Assembly (NCBI GenBank): GCA_016930275.1
Contig: JAFGHA010000206.1
Location: forward strand, 1 to 40,927
Source: Chitinispirillaceae bacterium
Lineage (GTDB): Bacteria; Fibrobacterota; Chitinivibrionia; Chitinivibrionales; Chitinispirillaceae
DNA: 40,927 nt
Direction: 5' to 3'
Part shown: positions 1 to 7,987 of the stretch, one piece after another
Layout of the letters: every line of letters begins with the position of its first letter
Numbering within the stretch: position 1 is the first letter of the stretch
Notes under the pieces: model-generated
What the model saw: the letters and a program-made list of their open reading frames with translations, nothing else
What the model was told of the DNA's origin: nothing
The model's database searches: none
Position numbers and translations under genes: made by a program

Positions 1-111
1 CAGGAAATTTTGATCTCTAAACAGTTTTTTGAAAACAATCGTCCGATTTAGGTATTAGGTAGGCGTGCACCTGCTGTTGAACCGATTTATCGATATGAAT
101 TACGAGGGTGT

Positions 112-136
112 GTTTTCCGATGGAAAACGCTTTTTC
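112..136 (+). terminator. Rho-independent terminator candidate of an upstream gene
   Basis: A perfect 7-bp inverted repeat (GTTTTCC, spacer GAT, GGAAAAC) is followed at once by GCTTTTTC. It precedes the first gene of the window and would end a gene lying left of the window edge. The stem is short and A/T-rich, and a 3-nt loop is tight, so it could also be an operator-like dyad. Confidence 0.4.
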
Positions 137-163
137 ATCTGGATCACAATTATTTAAAGAATA

Positions 164-206
164 AAGTACTATTTTAAAATGAAAGAATTCTGGAATAGTA
201 GTACTT
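164..206 (+). promoter_or_regulatory. Leader inverted repeat before the IPT-like gene
   Basis: The arms AAGTACTA (164-171) and TAGTACTT (199-206) are perfect 8-bp reverse complements with a 27-nt A/T-rich loop. The right arm ends just before the ribosome binding site AAGGGGAA (213-220) of the gene starting at 226. It could be an mRNA hairpin near the start or a two-half-site operator; the sequence does not decide between them. Confidence 0.3.
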
Positions 207-225
207 CGGCCCAAGGGGAACAGCC

Positions 226-2508
226 ATGTGCCACCTGAGTTTAAATCTGCTGCTTTTAGCTGTCGTTTCCGTACACGGAGAACCATCCATTGTCTCGGTC
301 ACACCGGAGCAAGGAGAACTCGGATTATCATCAGAGGTTATGATTACCGGCCTGTCGACTCAATTCGCGATTCCTGAACCATGGAGTGAAACAATTCGAT
401 GGGTAAGTAATATTGATTCGATCTATATGTCCACGGCACAGGATACCCTCCATTCCGTTCAATGGCGGTTTGGAGATTCAACTCATGTATATGCGACCTT
501 TACCATAGCAGAAACAAATGATACCGGAAATTATAATCTTACAGTCTTACAAAAAGAACCACCTATTGCATTGGAACTCAATCCCGCATACCGTGTGGCG
601 GCACCTCCGCCACCATCGATACAGGGTATTAATCCTGATACCGGCATGCAGGGAATTCCGATTGTCGTAACCATTACCGGGATCAATGCGCACTTTGGAA
701 CAAATCAAACAGGTAGCGCACCAGGCTTGCTAAATAATGTCGATTCCGTTTATCTTCAAGGTCAGAATGATACCATGCAGGCTACCGGATTTGTCCCCAC
801 AAGTGCAAATACGCTTAAAGCATGTTTCAATCCATCGCAGGAAGCAACCGCCGGATTGTACGACCTGGTGATAGTACAGCGTTCACCGAATTTCAGAATG
901 GTTCTTGCTCAAAAATTCCAGCTTATGCCGTATGGAATACCGGTCCTTGTTTCGACGTCGCCGGGCAGTGGTACCGCAGGACAGTCTTTTACACTGTCGA
1001 TAGCAGGAGCGTTTACAAGTTTCGGATTTCCCTTTCTACAAAGCGACGGAACGGTCAATTGGAGTAATAATGTAGACTCAGTTATATTATCTTCCGGGAA
1101 TACTGTTATTGTCGCGAATACAAGTATACCTGATAATCCGACAAACATAACAGCACAATTCGTTTCCGGTTCAGATGATCAGTTAGGGGTGTATGATCTT
1201 ATTGTAGTGCAGCATCAGCCACCGGAACGACTGGTACTCTCGGCTTCGGTACGTCTGCTTCATCCGGAACTTCTACGGATTGATCCTGACAGCGGGTATC
1301 TGGGGCAGCTCTGCAATGTCAGTATTATTGGAATCAATACGCAGTTCGGAAATCCCGAGCAATTCTGCCCGACCATGGGAAATGTGTCGTCGGTGTACCT
1401 TCGCAATGCTACCGATTCGATGAGGGCCAGGACCTGGAGCGCATTCGGACCCGGATCGGATACTGCTTTTTCCGCACTTTTCGCACCTACCTATGCAAAT
1501 TCTCCGGGATGGTACGATCTTGTCGTTGTGGAGCGGTATCCACCGTTGCAGATCGAGTTGCCTGACGCATTCCGGCTTCTTCCCGGTACAACTCCGGAAC
1601 TGACCCTCAGTCCTGACAGCGGCATGAGCGGAGACACCATCAGCTGTGTACTTACAGGATCTTTTTTTGGGGTTCAGATTAATTCTGTCGTATTGGTGTC
1701 ACCTGAACTATCCATACAGTCAACTACTACAGGGGATGCCTCGCCGTCAGAAGAAATTGTCACATTTTCATTGCCCGAAGTAACTGAAGAAAAGTCGTTT
1801 GAAGTACAAATGCATTACATGAATTACGATTTTCCTACCGAACCGCAGTCGGGATTGATGATAAACCGAAACGGATTCCGGGTATACCCGGTCCGAAAAC
1901 CGTCTGCTACTATCAAGCAGGATGGGTGTGCTTCTCCCGGGAGTATTTTGAACCTGTCTGTTCTTGCGAGCAATATCTCTCTGGCCGATCCCTGGCCGGT
2001 GCTGATGTTTGGCGGTGTAGACTGGATTCCTGAGGCTCGAATCGAAATTACAAATGGAAGTCAGTCGTACTCGGCGTTCTCTCTGGAATGTACAAATTCA
2101 TCCGAAGGAGTCTGTTCCGGTATTCTTCCCGATACGCTTGCCACCGGGTGGTATACGGTAAATATACGAATGAGAAATTCCGATATGGTATTTGAGGCCG
2201 ATAATTCTGTCTATATCGCCAGTGGAGATTCCTGCAACAGGACCAGTGTCATTTCAACATCGGTTTCTTCGGGAACATCAACAAAACGACCGGTTGTATC
2301 CCGCACGCGATATGGTTATCTTCTCAACCTTTCGGCTCTTCCGGTTGGAACTGCTGTCAGGTTATTTGATATACAAGGCCGGACGGTCAGTTGTTACTCT
2401 TCGTCTGCAGGAGCCCGGTCAGTGATGATTAAACGGCCAGGCGGGTGCGTTATCCTCTCGATCGCCAACGGAAAGAACAGGGAGATCACCAAACTTGCTT
2501 TTCCATGA
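226..2508 (+). CDS. Secreted protein of repeated IPT/TIG-like Ig-fold units with a C-terminal sorting tail
   Basis: A 760-residue exported protein. It starts with a short hydrophobic stretch (LLLLAVVSVHG) consistent with a signal peptide, and AAGGGGAA 5 nt upstream of the ATG supports this start. At least five units repeat the pattern 'S/I-x-P-D/G-x-G-x-x-G-x-x-x-x-V-x-I-x-G-x-x-T-x-F' (near residues 22, 133, 240, 350 and 460). Most end in a variant of 'YDLVVVQ-x-x-P', the look of IPT/TIG immunoglobulin-like domains. The last ~65 residues, with LFDIQGRTV and a final basic/hydrophobic strand, resemble a type IX-type sorting domain, as do three other tails in this window. The inferred role is cell-surface or extracellular, binding or structural; no catalytic motif was seen. 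The next gene begins 20 bp downstream, so the two are probably co-transcribed. Confidence 0.7.
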   Translation: MCHLSLNLLLLAVVSVHGEPSIVSVTPEQGELGLSSEVMITGLSTQFAIPEPWSETIRWVSNIDSIYMSTAQDTLHSVQWRFGDSTHVYATFTIAETNDTGNYNLTVLQKEPPIALELNPAYRVAAPPPPSIQGINPDTGMQGIPIVVTITGINAHFGTNQTGSAPGLLNNVDSVYLQGQNDTMQATGFVPTSANTLKACFNPSQEATAGLYDLVIVQRSPNFRMVLAQKFQLMPYGIPVLVSTSPGSGTAGQSFTLSIAGAFTSFGFPFLQSDGTVNWSNNVDSVILSSGNTVIVANTSIPDNPTNITAQFVSGSDDQLGVYDLIVVQHQPPERLVLSASVRLLHPELLRIDPDSGYLGQLCNVSIIGINTQFGNPEQFCPTMGNVSSVYLRNATDSMRARTWSAFGPGSDTAFSALFAPTYANSPGWYDLVVVERYPPLQIELPDAFRLLPGTTPELTLSPDSGMSGDTISCVLTGSFFGVQINSVVLVSPELSIQSTTTGDASPSEEIVTFSLPEVTEEKSFEVQMHYMNYDFPTEPQSGLMINRNGFRVYPVRKPSATIKQDGCASPGSILNLSVLASNISLADPWPVLMFGGVDWIPEARIEITNGSQSYSAFSLECTNSSEGVCSGILPDTLATGWYTVNIRMRNSDMVFEADNSVYIASGDSCNRTSVISTSVSSGTSTKRPVVSRTRYGYLLNLSALPVGTAVRLFDIQGRTVSCYSSSAGARSVMIKRPGGCVILSIANGKNREITKLAFP

Positions 2509-2528
2509 AGATCCCGTACTAAAAAAAA

Positions 2529-4373
2529 ATGAATGAAGGCTTACAACGACATAACCAGGTTTTTTCGTATATCGATGCAACGTTCCTGGCTGGTACCATT
2601 CTGATTGTACCATTGGTTCTGTCGGTTTCCGCACTCGATCCGGGGCTCATGCCCCGTCTGACGATTGTAAATGCATTGCTGCTTGGCTACTGGATGGCAG
2701 CTTTTTTATTGAAACGAATCATAGTCTGGCTGCCGGTTGCAGCAGTGCTGTTGCTGCTCTACCTTTCAGCAGTGCTGGTTTCCGTGTCCGATGCGGTGAA
2801 TAAAGTCGAATCGTTCCTTGAACTGTACAAATCGGCTGCAGTTATTATCTACGGTTTTACCGCGATCTCCATTCTCCGTCAATCACCGGGGCTGATTCTT
2901 TTTACCATTCATACGATTACCCTGAATTCCCTGACGATAAGCGCCATCGGACTTGTACAGTTTTTCGGGTTTATTGATTTCCCCCGCGGATGGGGATGGC
3001 CTACCGCAACATTACTCAACAGGAATCTCTTCGCATCATACCTTATAGTCTCGTTGGGAATGTGTTATTGTTCATTTCTTATCGGTAACGTTCGTTTCAG
3101 GGTTGTTGCGGCTGTCGCAATCGTATGCGGAACCGCGGCTGCCGTAATTGCCGAGTCACGTGCGGTTTGGGTTGCAGGTGCATTCGGAGCAGGTGTTCTC
3201 ACGTTAATTACCATTATCAAAATAAAAAAGGTGATGCCTCCGCGAAGACGACCGCGTAGTATAGCACTTATCGCCATGGTGGTTGTCGGGCTTTTAGGCG
3301 GACTGATGGTATACTCACTGGATGACAGTCGACAAACTGTTGTTGAACGGGCAAAAACTATTGTGCAACGTGATTTTGCATCAAACCGGCAAAGACTGCA
3401 CCTTTGGAAAAAAACAGTCGCCATGATTCGCGACCATCCATTTACCGGTGTTGGGGCCGGAAACTGGAAAATCATGCTGCCGCTCTACGGAACCGAAGAT
3501 CTGCTTTACGATGGGAATCATGTTGAAGTCCGTCCTTACAATGATTTTCTCTGGATGGGTGCAGAATGCGGCGTTATTAGATTATTCGCCTATGTAGCTA
3601 TGTTTGTATGGGGTATTGTACATGCTATTAAAATACTTCGACAACAACCATCCGGCCGTTACTATGCAATAGCGACATGCCTGCTTTTTTCAATTGCAGC
3701 ATTCTTTATTGTTTCCTGTTTTGATTTTCCGCATGAACGGGTTGAACATTCTGTTTTGATTTTCACGATTATTGCAATTGCCGCCTCGTTGGCTGGAAAG
3801 AAGAACGAACGCAGAATATCCTCCGCTTTTGCAAATGTCACCATTATGTGCATCGTATTTCTGTTGGTCATTGCAGGTTCTATTCGTTGGGTTCAGGAAA
3901 AAAAGGTCGTACGTGCCTATCACGCCAGAACTTCAGGAGATTGGGCATCATTGCTTGAAATTACCCGATCGATTGATCGCAGATTTCTGACAATGGATTA
4001 TGCTGCAACGCCGATTGACTGGTACGAAGCAACCGCGTTATGCGGATTAGGAAGAATTGAAGCGGCTAAGGTCGTATTGACAAAGGCGTTGCAATCACAT
4101 CCGCAGCATGCTCTTTCCATGCATGATCTCGGGTCATGCCATGCGCTTTCAGGACATCCGGCGGAAGCCATTTCCTGTTATAACAAGGCTCTCCAGCTGT
4201 CACCTCATTTTTATGAAGCAAGAAAAGATAAGATAAGTGTTCTTTACAGCATGAAAAAATATCGTGAGGCATTAGGTGAAATTGACCGATTCTGTCGGAA
4301 TGACTCTTCGTTTAACAGGTACAGAAGGTCGATTCGGGAGAAATTGCAAAAAAATGAGGGTTTGGCAGAATAG
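2529..4373 (+). CDS. O-antigen ligase/polymerase-like membrane protein with C-terminal TPRs
   Basis: A 614-residue polytopic membrane protein with about ten hydrophobic segments in the first ~450 residues, then a soluble tail. The segment around residues 295-310 (HPFTGVGAGNWKIMLPLYG) is the typical O-antigen ligase/Wzy_C-family motif before the large periplasmic loop. The tail (about 490-610) has TPR-like helices with A-L-G-R and 'P-x-x-x-x-A-x-x-x-x-x-A-L-x-x-x-P' patterns. Members of this family polymerise glycans or transfer them to a lipid or protein acceptor at the inner membrane. No glycosyltransferase cluster lies nearby, so the substrate is unknown. No strong ribosome binding site precedes the ATG; a run of nine A residues does. 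It follows the IPT-like gene by 20 bp and converges on rmuC. Confidence 0.75.
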   Translation: MNEGLQRHNQVFSYIDATFLAGTILIVPLVLSVSALDPGLMPRLTIVNALLLGYWMAAFLLKRIIVWLPVAAVLLLLYLSAVLVSVSDAVNKVESFLELYKSAAVIIYGFTAISILRQSPGLILFTIHTITLNSLTISAIGLVQFFGFIDFPRGWGWPTATLLNRNLFASYLIVSLGMCYCSFLIGNVRFRVVAAVAIVCGTAAAVIAESRAVWVAGAFGAGVLTLITIIKIKKVMPPRRRPRSIALIAMVVVGLLGGLMVYSLDDSRQTVVERAKTIVQRDFASNRQRLHLWKKTVAMIRDHPFTGVGAGNWKIMLPLYGTEDLLYDGNHVEVRPYNDFLWMGAECGVIRLFAYVAMFVWGIVHAIKILRQQPSGRYYAIATCLLFSIAAFFIVSCFDFPHERVEHSVLIFTIIAIAASLAGKKNERRISSAFANVTIMCIVFLLVIAGSIRWVQEKKVVRAYHARTSGDWASLLEITRSIDRRFLTMDYAATPIDWYEATALCGLGRIEAAKVVLTKALQSHPQHALSMHDLGSCHALSGHPAEAISCYNKALQLSPHFYEARKDKISVLYSMKKYREALGEIDRFCRNDSSFNRYRRSIREKLQKNEGLAE

Positions 4374-4404
4374 AGGATACGTGTCCTGTTGACTTCAATC
4401 CTCT
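4372..4404. terminator. Weak hairpin between convergent genes
   Basis: AGAGGAT (4372-4378) and ATCCTCT (4398-4404) form a 7-bp stem with a 19-nt loop. It spans the 30-bp gap between the convergent O-antigen-ligase-like gene and rmuC and touches both stop codons. A bidirectional terminator is possible, but there is no good U tract. Confidence 0.25.
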
Positions 4405-5852
4405 TACTCTTCATCCGACGCTTCGAGCATTGTTCCAGGCAACAGTTTCTTCGGTGTCACGCCCAGTTTCCTGAACTCCTCTATTTTACGGATGATATTG
4501 CCCCTTCCTTCTGAGAGCAGTTTAAGCGCTCCGTCGCACTTGGTCGATGCGCTACCGATCGCTTTTTTCACATCGATGAGGGTATCGGCGAAGGTGACGA
4601 ATTTATCGTACAGTGCCGCTGCACGCGCAGCGATGTCCTGTGCGTTACGGTTCTGGTATTCGCTCCGCCACATGTTCTGAACGGTGCGCAACGTCACCAG
4701 CAGTGTGGAAGGGGAGACTAAGATCACCCGTTTGGCATAGGCGTATTCGAATACCTCAGGATCTTTTCTGATGGCGGCTACAAATGCCGCTTCGATCGGC
4801 ATGAACAGCAGTACGAAATCGAGAGAGGAAATGCCGGGAAGCGAATCATACGATTTCGCGCTGAGTGATTTGATGTGGGTACGGACGGAATCGACATGTG
4901 CTTTAAGTTGCAGGTCCCGTTCCTCATCGGTTTCCGCCGCAACCGCCCGTTCGTAGGCGATCAGCGTCACCTTGGAATCGATGACGATATCACGCTGTTC
5001 AGGTAGATGCACCACCACATCGGGGACCTGCCGGTTTCCCTCTTCGTCGCGCTCGGTAACCTGACGATCATACTCGATTCCCTCTTTGAGGCCCGAGAGT
5101 TCGAGCGCACGTTCAAGTACCATTTCACCCCAGTTACCCTGGATTTTATTCTCTCCTTTAAGTGCTTTGGTAAGGTTATCCGCATTGCGACTGACTTGTT
5201 GGTTTAAGTCGGAGAGCGCCCTGATTTTCTCCGCAAGTGCCTCCCGATCCTTTGATTCGGAAGTGTATACATCGTCAACCCGTTTTCTGAAATCGGAGAG
5301 CTGCTCGCGAAGCGGGGAGAGAATCTGATCGATGTTGGTTTTGTTCTGCTCGGTGAATTTCTTGGACTTTTCGTCGAGAATGGTATTGGCGAGGTCGCGG
5401 AACGATGCGGTCAATTGTTCCTTCGATTCAGTGAGGAGACGGAGCTTTTCTTCGGTGTTCGTTTGCTCGTTGTCGAGATCAGCTTTCAACGTCTTGACCT
5501 GACCTTCGTAAGAGAGGATCCGCTGATCTTTTTCTTTGCTCTCCAGAAGCAATGTATCCCGTTCATTTTTCAGTTCGCAAACACGCCGCTCAACCTCACG
5601 GTACCTGCCGTCAATCTCAGCGTATTTTTTGAGTTCTCCATCCAGTGTACCGCATTTTCGGGAAAGCTCTTCCTTATCTTCAACGGCTCTCTGAAGTGTG
5701 GAATCAAGAACATCGATGCGTGAGCGGTATTCAGCGGAGATTGATTCTTTCAAGGACCCCGAACGGAAACGAAAAATGATGAAGGAAATTATACCGCCGA
5801 CAAACATACCAAATATAAAAGTCAGGAAGGAAACTATATGTTCAAGTGCCAT
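4404..5852 (-). CDS. rmuC: DNA recombination protein RmuC
   Basis: A 482-residue protein with the normal RmuC build. It has one N-terminal membrane helix (about residues 7-28) and a long charged coiled coil (about 30-210). A C-terminal nuclease-like domain (about 225-445) carries the family signatures GNWGEMVLERALELSGL, DVVVHLPEQRDIVIDSKVTL and VSPSTLLVTLRTVQNMW. RmuC is a PD-(D/E)XK-type protein known to limit rearrangements at short inverted repeats; its biochemical role is not fully settled. The gene stands alone and converges with the upstream plus-strand operon. No clear Shine-Dalgarno is visible before the ATG, and an inverted repeat lies 11-29 bp upstream. Identification is confident from sequence signatures and length. 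Confidence 0.93.
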   Translation of the reverse strand: MALEHIVSFLTFIFGMFVGGIISFIIFRFRSGSLKESISAEYRSRIDVLDSTLQRAVEDKEELSRKCGTLDGELKKYAEIDGRYREVERRVCELKNERDTLLLESKEKDQRILSYEGQVKTLKADLDNEQTNTEEKLRLLTESKEQLTASFRDLANTILDEKSKKFTEQNKTNIDQILSPLREQLSDFRKRVDDVYTSESKDREALAEKIRALSDLNQQVSRNADNLTKALKGENKIQGNWGEMVLERALELSGLKEGIEYDRQVTERDEEGNRQVPDVVVHLPEQRDIVIDSKVTLIAYERAVAAETDEERDLQLKAHVDSVRTHIKSLSAKSYDSLPGISSLDFVLLFMPIEAAFVAAIRKDPEVFEYAYAKRVILVSPSTLLVTLRTVQNMWRSEYQNRNAQDIAARAAALYDKFVTFADTLIDVKKAIGSASTKCDGALKLLSEGRGNIIRKIEEFRKLGVTPKKLLPGTMLEASDEE

Positions 5853-5862
5853 AAGTTATATC

Positions 5863-5881
5863 TTTAACGGATAACGTTAAA
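5863..5881. promoter_or_regulatory. Inverted repeat just upstream of rmuC
   Basis: TTTAACG-GATAA-CGTTAAA is a perfect 7-bp dyad with a 5-nt spacer, 11 bp before the rmuC start codon on the minus strand. Its position suits an operator or a 5' mRNA hairpin. The regulator is unknown. Confidence 0.35.
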
Positions 5882-5958
5882 AAAAAGAAGTTAATGGAGA
5901 GAAGTACCACCAAACGATCATTTAAAATACATTCTGAAATATAAAAATATTCCGGCTC

Positions 5959-5975
5959 ATTAAACGAAGTTTAAT
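5959..5975. promoter_or_regulatory. Inverted repeat in the rmuC / efflux-operon divergent region
   Basis: ATTAAAC-GAA-GTTTAAT is a perfect 7-bp dyad with a 3-nt spacer, in the A/T-rich 293-bp region between divergent rmuC and the YHS gene. It lies about 170 bp before the YHS start. It could be a binding site for a regulator of the efflux operon, but no metal-responsive regulator gene is in the window, so this is inference from position only. Confidence 0.3.
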
Positions 5976-6145
5976 AGTTCACAAATATAGTAAAGTATAT
6001 TATCCGGTATGCGAAATACGAATCATCGAAAAACATGATATTCGGTGATAACATGAGTAAAAGCGGAAAAATCAGCATAAATTCTGTTATGATTCAATTC
6101 TTGAGATAAACATTTCAATAGTACATTCAACCCGGGAGGGGAACC

Positions 6146-6646
6146 ATGAAACTCATTACAACTCTTTTCGCTGGTGCACTTCTGGTCGGAGCAACCGCAG
6201 TGATGGCAGGTGAAATGAAAATGCAGGGCCACGACATGAAGAATATGGCGGATCCGGACAGTACCACAGTCAGGCTCAGGGATGAAGGCACCCAGAAAAC
6301 CTGTCCGGTGACGGGAGAGGCTGTCGACAAAAGCATCTACAGCGACTACCAGGGAAAACGCATCTATTTCTGTTGCGCATCGTGTAAAACGGCATTCGCG
6401 AAGAAACCGGATATGTACCTCACAAAGATTTCGGACACAGGAGAGAAACCGGCTCTCCTTGCTTTGGTTCCGCAAAAAACCTGTCCGGTAATGGGCGGTG
6501 CGGTCGATAAAAATAGTTATTATGATTATAACGGTATGCGGATTTATGTTTGTTGTGCAGGGTGTATTGATCCCATAAAGAAAGATCCTGAAAAATACCT
6601 GAAAAAACTAAAAGAAATGGGAGAGAAACCAGAAAGGGTCAAATAA
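6146..6646 (+). CDS. Periplasmic double-YHS-domain protein of the metal-efflux operon
   Basis: A 166-residue exported protein with a signal peptide (residues 1-21, ending AVMAG) and a strong ribosome binding site (GGGAGGGG) before the ATG. Two near-identical YHS-type modules follow a short Met/His-containing stretch. Module 1 (about 50-95) has CPVTGEAVDKS, then IYFCCASC; module 2 (about 110-155) has CPVMGGAVDKN, then IYVCCAGC. Each module has one early Cys (53, 113) and a C-C-x-x-C group (76/77/80 and 136/137/140). YHS modules accompany copper and heavy-metal transporters, so a role as periplasmic metal binder handing ions to the efflux pump is likely. It heads a four-gene same-strand run (97-bp gap to the next gene). 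The domain call is confident; the metal is not shown. Confidence 0.82.
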   Translation: MKLITTLFAGALLVGATAVMAGEMKMQGHDMKNMADPDSTTVRLRDEGTQKTCPVTGEAVDKSIYSDYQGKRIYFCCASCKTAFAKKPDMYLTKISDTGEKPALLALVPQKTCPVMGGAVDKNSYYDYNGMRIYVCCAGCIDPIKKDPEKYLKKLKEMGEKPERVK

Positions 6647-6742
6647 CCGGGTTTATCGTATGGATGACTGTGTCGTTGGTAAGGATTGCAATGCTTAAGA
6701 TGAATTGAATAATTAATGTACTACCGGTAATCCGGAAGGAAT

Positions 6743-7957
6743 GTGTTCATGTTCATTAAGGCAGTGGCGGCAGTTATAGGGATCGCCAGCATCGGAAGTG
6801 TCGTATCCGCGCAGCCGTATACATTGAATGATTATATCAATGCTCTTCTTTCCACGAATCCACAATTAAACGAAAAAAGGGCTCTGGTTGACAAAGCCCG
6901 GGAAGAGGTTGTCACTGCCACCCGTCTTATGGACCCGGTCCTCAGCACGGATATTCCGCTATCTGAAAAAATGACTCCGGCGGTTTCACTCGAACAGGGT
7001 ATACCGTGGGTATCCAAGCTGGTGATAAAAAAAAGAATCACCGCCAGTACTCTTGCCGCAGCACAAATGCGACTTCGTGATGAGGAAAACGACCTCCTGA
7101 GCATGATACGGGCGGACTATTACCGGTTGTACGAAAAAGGGAAAGTTGTCGATCTGCTCAGAGAATCGCTCGAGTTGATCAATCAGGCGACAGAAAATGC
7201 ACAGGTCGCCTATGCAAACGGTACCATGCCACAGGCAACCATACTCAAATTTCAGCTTGAGGCGGCACAACTTGAAGACCGCATTCTGCAGACCGGCACA
7301 CAAGCCGATGCGATTCGCGATGCCCTGGTTGCCAAAACCGGCCTTTCGCGTGATAACATGGATTTTCCTGACCATCTGCCAACGCTTTCCGTACCGGATT
7401 CGCTGAGTAGAATCATCGATTTATCAGTCGATCAGAATCCGCTGATCACGGCACTTGCAGCCGATAGCGTCAGGGAACACGAGAGGGTGAAGTTGCGTCG
7501 TGCCGCGTATTTTCCCGACGCGATGATCGGCGTTAAGGTGAATGACGCATTCTCGTCGTCGCGCATGCCGATGGCTATGGCCGGAATATCACTTCCGATA
7601 TGGGCAGGTAAAAATCACGCTGCCGTACGTTCTTCGCAGGCGGAGTTAGAGGTGGCACGAAGGCGGCTTGAACGGGAGACGGATGAGTTGACGAGTGAAG
7701 CTACAACATTGTTCCGTAATTATCGCGAAGTGCAACGCAGAATAGCACTGATCGACAACGTACTGCTGCCGACAGCGGAGCAGGTACTTTCGAGTGTCGA
7801 GGCCGGATACCGTACATCGACAATGTCGGTTCTGGAATATCTGGACGCTCAGCGCGCCCTGATCGATATAAAAATAGAGCGGGTGACGCTCGAAACGAAC
7901 AAGGAAGTAATCGCCGCTGAAATTGTACTATGTTGTCTTGGTGCAACCGGTCAGTAG
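6743..7957 (+). CDS. TolC-family outer-membrane factor (CusC/CzcC type)
   Basis: A 404-residue protein with a signal peptide (to about residue 23, VVSAQP) and two long helical repeats typical of outer-membrane efflux proteins: an N-terminal 'LNDYINALLSTNPQLNEKRALVDKA' type helix entry, and a second half starting near residue 225 (DLSVDQNPLITALAADS). The end (ALIDIKIERVTLETNKEVIAAE) is a normal TolC-like last helix. It should form the trimeric outer-membrane channel for the adaptor and pump encoded directly downstream. The gap to the adaptor gene is 30 bp, so they are co-transcribed. Family assignment is secure; copper versus other metals is inferred from the adaptor and pump. Confidence 0.87.
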   Translation: MFMFIKAVAAVIGIASIGSVVSAQPYTLNDYINALLSTNPQLNEKRALVDKAREEVVTATRLMDPVLSTDIPLSEKMTPAVSLEQGIPWVSKLVIKKRITASTLAAAQMRLRDEENDLLSMIRADYYRLYEKGKVVDLLRESLELINQATENAQVAYANGTMPQATILKFQLEAAQLEDRILQTGTQADAIRDALVAKTGLSRDNMDFPDHLPTLSVPDSLSRIIDLSVDQNPLITALAADSVREHERVKLRRAAYFPDAMIGVKVNDAFSSSRMPMAMAGISLPIWAGKNHAAVRSSQAELEVARRRLERETDELTSEATTLFRNYREVQRRIALIDNVLLPTAEQVLSSVEAGYRTSTMSVLEYLDAQRALIDIKIERVTLETNKEVIAAEIVLCCLGATGQ

Positions 7958-7987
7958 CGTACATTCCTGAATGGAGCCCCTGATCTT

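Noticed and set aside
6067..6083. A 15-base match (AAAAATCAGCATAAA) shared with the region near 20800
   Set aside because: One 15-base match is expected by chance in about 41 kb, and the flanks do not match.
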